Assembly: GCA_937901055.1 (NCBI GenBank)
Contig: CALCGO010000160.1
Location: 1 to 6,739, forward strand
Direction of reading: 5' to 3'
From: an uncultured Rhodobacterales bacterium
GTDB taxonomy: Bacteria > Pseudomonadota > Alphaproteobacteria > Rhodobacterales > Rhodobacteraceae
DNA: 6,739 bases
Part shown: positions 5,536 through 6,739 of the stretch, in pieces
Layout of the letters: each line of letters begins with the position of its first letter
Position numbering within the stretch: position 1 is the first letter of the stretch
Notes under the pieces: generated by a model
Told to the model about the DNA's origin: nothing
Database searches by the model: none
Seen by the model: only the letters and a program-made list of their open reading frames with translations
Translations under genes and position numbers: made by a program

Positions 5536-6380
5536 TCAAAACCATTGGCCCGGTTCCATGAAGCCCAGTTCCATCAGTTGTGTGGAGTTCCATTCGAACT
5601 TGCGGCTGCCACCCCAGTGAAAGTTGTTGATGACATCGGCGGAACCGGGGTTGTGCATCAGGGCTTTCGCGACACGGAACGACATGATGGCAATGGTCAT
5701 GTTGTTGTGCCATTCGCAGGCGATCGTGTTCATTTCTGCGTTGTTCATGCGTAAGTCCGGCAGGATTTCAAGGTCGGACGTGGCCTTGAACAAGCTGATC
5801 CGGTCGACGCGGCGTTTTTCCCACGGGATGTGTTCTTCGTACCGCCAACGCAGGCCACCAAAGATTTCGGGTTGACGCTCGACGATTTCGCCGTCCACGA
5901 AACGATCCTGCCCGTAGTGCCCGTTGCGGTCTAGATGGGCGGTGCCGATGTCTACGCCATTGCCGTGATCGGACAGGTTTTCGGGGTAGAGGTCAATGGC
6001 GTAAGTGAAAACGGCGGTGCGACGTTCTTCTTCCATAAACGTTATCGCATCTTTGATTGTGCGGGTTTCACAGTATGGGAAGTAGAGGTATTCGGCGTTG
6101 AAGGCGTAGTAAATCCATTTTCCGGTGCAAGCGGCGATGATCTTGTTTAGCACTTCGATGGAATCTTCCACACGGTTTAGCTGCCGGGAAAGAGGTGGGC
6201 GCCCTCGGTCGGGGCCTCGGCCACGTCGCCGACCACCAATACTGTGCCGAACCCCATGTCGATGTGGTGTTTTATGGTTCCGGCTAGCTCTACGTCGTCC
6301 TCGGCCAATATCACCGCGATGGGGGCCGGCAGGTCGGCGCCCTGTAGGCGTAGAAATCGGTCGAGATTTTGGTGGTGCAT
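5536..6380 (-). pseudogene. Glycosyltransferase-like protein (GT2-related), broken by a -1 frameshift
   Basis: Two minus-strand reading frames make one protein. Residues 1-65 run from the ATG at 6380 to a Pro codon near 6186; that frame then stops at 6177-6179 (PGS, stop). The rest continues in another frame as RQLNRVEDSIEVLN and on to EPGQWF and a TGA at 5536. Restoring one base in the CCC run (plus-strand GGG 6186-6188) rejoins them into 281 residues. The N-terminal part (PAPIAVILAEDDVELAGTIKHHIDMGFGTVLVVGD) resembles GT2 enzymes with the 'HHxxxGF' pattern. The segment GKWIYYAFNAEYLYFP (about 88-103) lies where related transferases have a DxDE(F/Y)L metal site, but here it reads NAEYL. So even the intact protein may lack the usual metal-binding Asp pair. 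GAAAG before the ATG is a modest ribosome site. The link to GT2 is from memory of related Rhodobacterales proteins and is moderate; the frameshift itself is clear. Confidence 0.7.
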
Positions 6381-6480
6381 GGTTAGGCTTTCAATGTTTC
6401 AATTGCTTTAGCAAACAACCCCTCCATTGCGCAAGAATTGTTGAGGCTATAGAGGGGGGCTGAAACGTGAAACGGGTGCG
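6381..6480. other. Divergent intergenic region between the glycosyltransferase-like gene and miaB
   Basis: This 100-bp stretch must hold promoters for both genes. It contains two small palindromes: TTGCT-TT-AGCAA (6403-6414) and TTGCGCAA (6427-6434). TTGCGC of the second can serve as a -35 box on either strand, with TATAGA (6448-6453) as a plus-strand -10. No hairpin with a T-run and no known operator was recognised. Confidence 0.35.
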
Positions 6481-6739
6481 ATGATGTCCAATACGAAAAA
6501 ACTGTATATCAAGACTTACGGCTGCCAGATGAATGTCTATGACAGCGAGCGGATGGTCGATGCTATGGGTGCGGACGGATATACCACCGTGGATTCGCCC
6601 GAACAGGCGGACATGATCCTGCTTAACACCTGCCACATTCGCGAAAAGGCGGCAGAAAAGATATATTCCGAGTTGGGGCGCTATCGCGGCTTGAAGGACG
6701 CCAATCCTGACCTAAAGATCGGTGTCGCATGATGTGTCG
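6481..6739 (+). CDS. miaB: MiaB (tRNA 2-methylthio-N6-dimethylallyladenosine synthase), N-terminal part with in-frame TGA; cut by window edge
   Basis: MiaB is a radical-SAM methylthiotransferase that adds the 2-methylthio group to i6A37 of tRNAs reading UNN codons. Only the start of the N-terminal MTTase domain is visible; it holds three cysteines for the auxiliary 4Fe-4S cluster. C15 is in KTYGCQMN and C51 in LLNTCHIREKA. The third Cys is expected in a GVxGCV motif, but the sequence reads G81-V82-A83, then TGA (6730-6732), then Cys-Val in the same frame. The stop therefore replaces the conserved Gly84, one base from GGA. Read strictly, translation ends after 83 residues, before the radical-SAM domain. 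The ATG at 6481 and one at 6484 are both possible; GGG at 6474-6476 suits the second slightly better. A weak promoter (TTGCGC 6427-6432, TATAGA 6448-6453, 15 bp apart) lies upstream. The identity is firm; whether the gene is truly broken is open. Confidence 0.88.

Noticed and set aside
5935..6150. Plus-strand frame opposite the glycosyltransferase-like gene
   Set aside because: The Gly/Val/Phe-rich translation is a shadow; the minus-strand product has family-like segments throughout.
6177..6191. Programmed -1 ribosomal frameshift in the glycosyltransferase-like gene
   Set aside because: TTT CCC in the zero frame is not a canonical slippery heptamer, and the downstream part would have no reason to need recoding. 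A 1-nt deletion is simpler.
6730..6735. TGA in miaB read as selenocysteine or a reassigned codon
   Set aside because: The position is a conserved Gly, not Cys, and two other genes in the window (dcp and the glycosyltransferase-like gene) end with TGA at the expected family C-terminus, so the standard bacterial code applies.

Overview
The window looks like ordinary chromosomal DNA from an alphaproteobacterium, most likely of the Rhodobacterales (Roseobacter-like) group. The basis is the general look of the MiaB, Dcp and polar amino acid permease sequences, the moderately GC-rich coding DNA and an FNR/FnrL-type regulatory site. No rRNA, tRNA, CRISPR array, transposase or phage gene is visible, and TGA is used as a normal stop in two genes. 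The lineage call comes from recalled family sequences, not from a search.

Layout. Positions 1-395 hold the C-terminal end of a polar amino acid ABC permease (+). A bidirectional terminator hairpin (394-430) separates it from a convergent gene for a small secreted protein with four EF-hands (444-884, -). A divergent intergenic region (885-1039) carries a candidate promoter and operator for the EF-hand gene and a pair of 11-bp direct repeats. Next is an M3-family zinc oligopeptidase of the Dcp type (1040-3061, +), which ends only 4 nt from a convergent P-loop NTPase (3066-3587, -). Upstream of that, on the same strand, are a FieF-like cation diffusion facilitator (3707-4612, -) and a five-helix membrane protein of unknown function (4857-5408, -). 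Then comes a glycosyltransferase-like gene broken by a single-base frameshift (5536-6380, -). Divergent from it is the start of miaB (6481 to the window end, +).

How the genes work together. There is no obvious pathway cluster; most genes look like independent units with their own promoters. The strongest regulatory signal is an FNR-type box centred exactly 41.5 bp upstream of the start site predicted from a TAGAAT -10 element. It suggests the unknown membrane protein is switched on at low oxygen. Between that gene and fieF lies a 91-bp imperfect inverted repeat with a GC-rich hairpin at its centre, probably a dispersed intergenic element.

Two adjacent genes appear damaged: the glycosyltransferase-like gene by a one-base deletion near 6186-6188, and miaB by an in-frame TGA that replaces the Gly before the third cluster cysteine. 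They may be real mutations or sequence errors near a contig end. I see no convincing new multi-gene system here.
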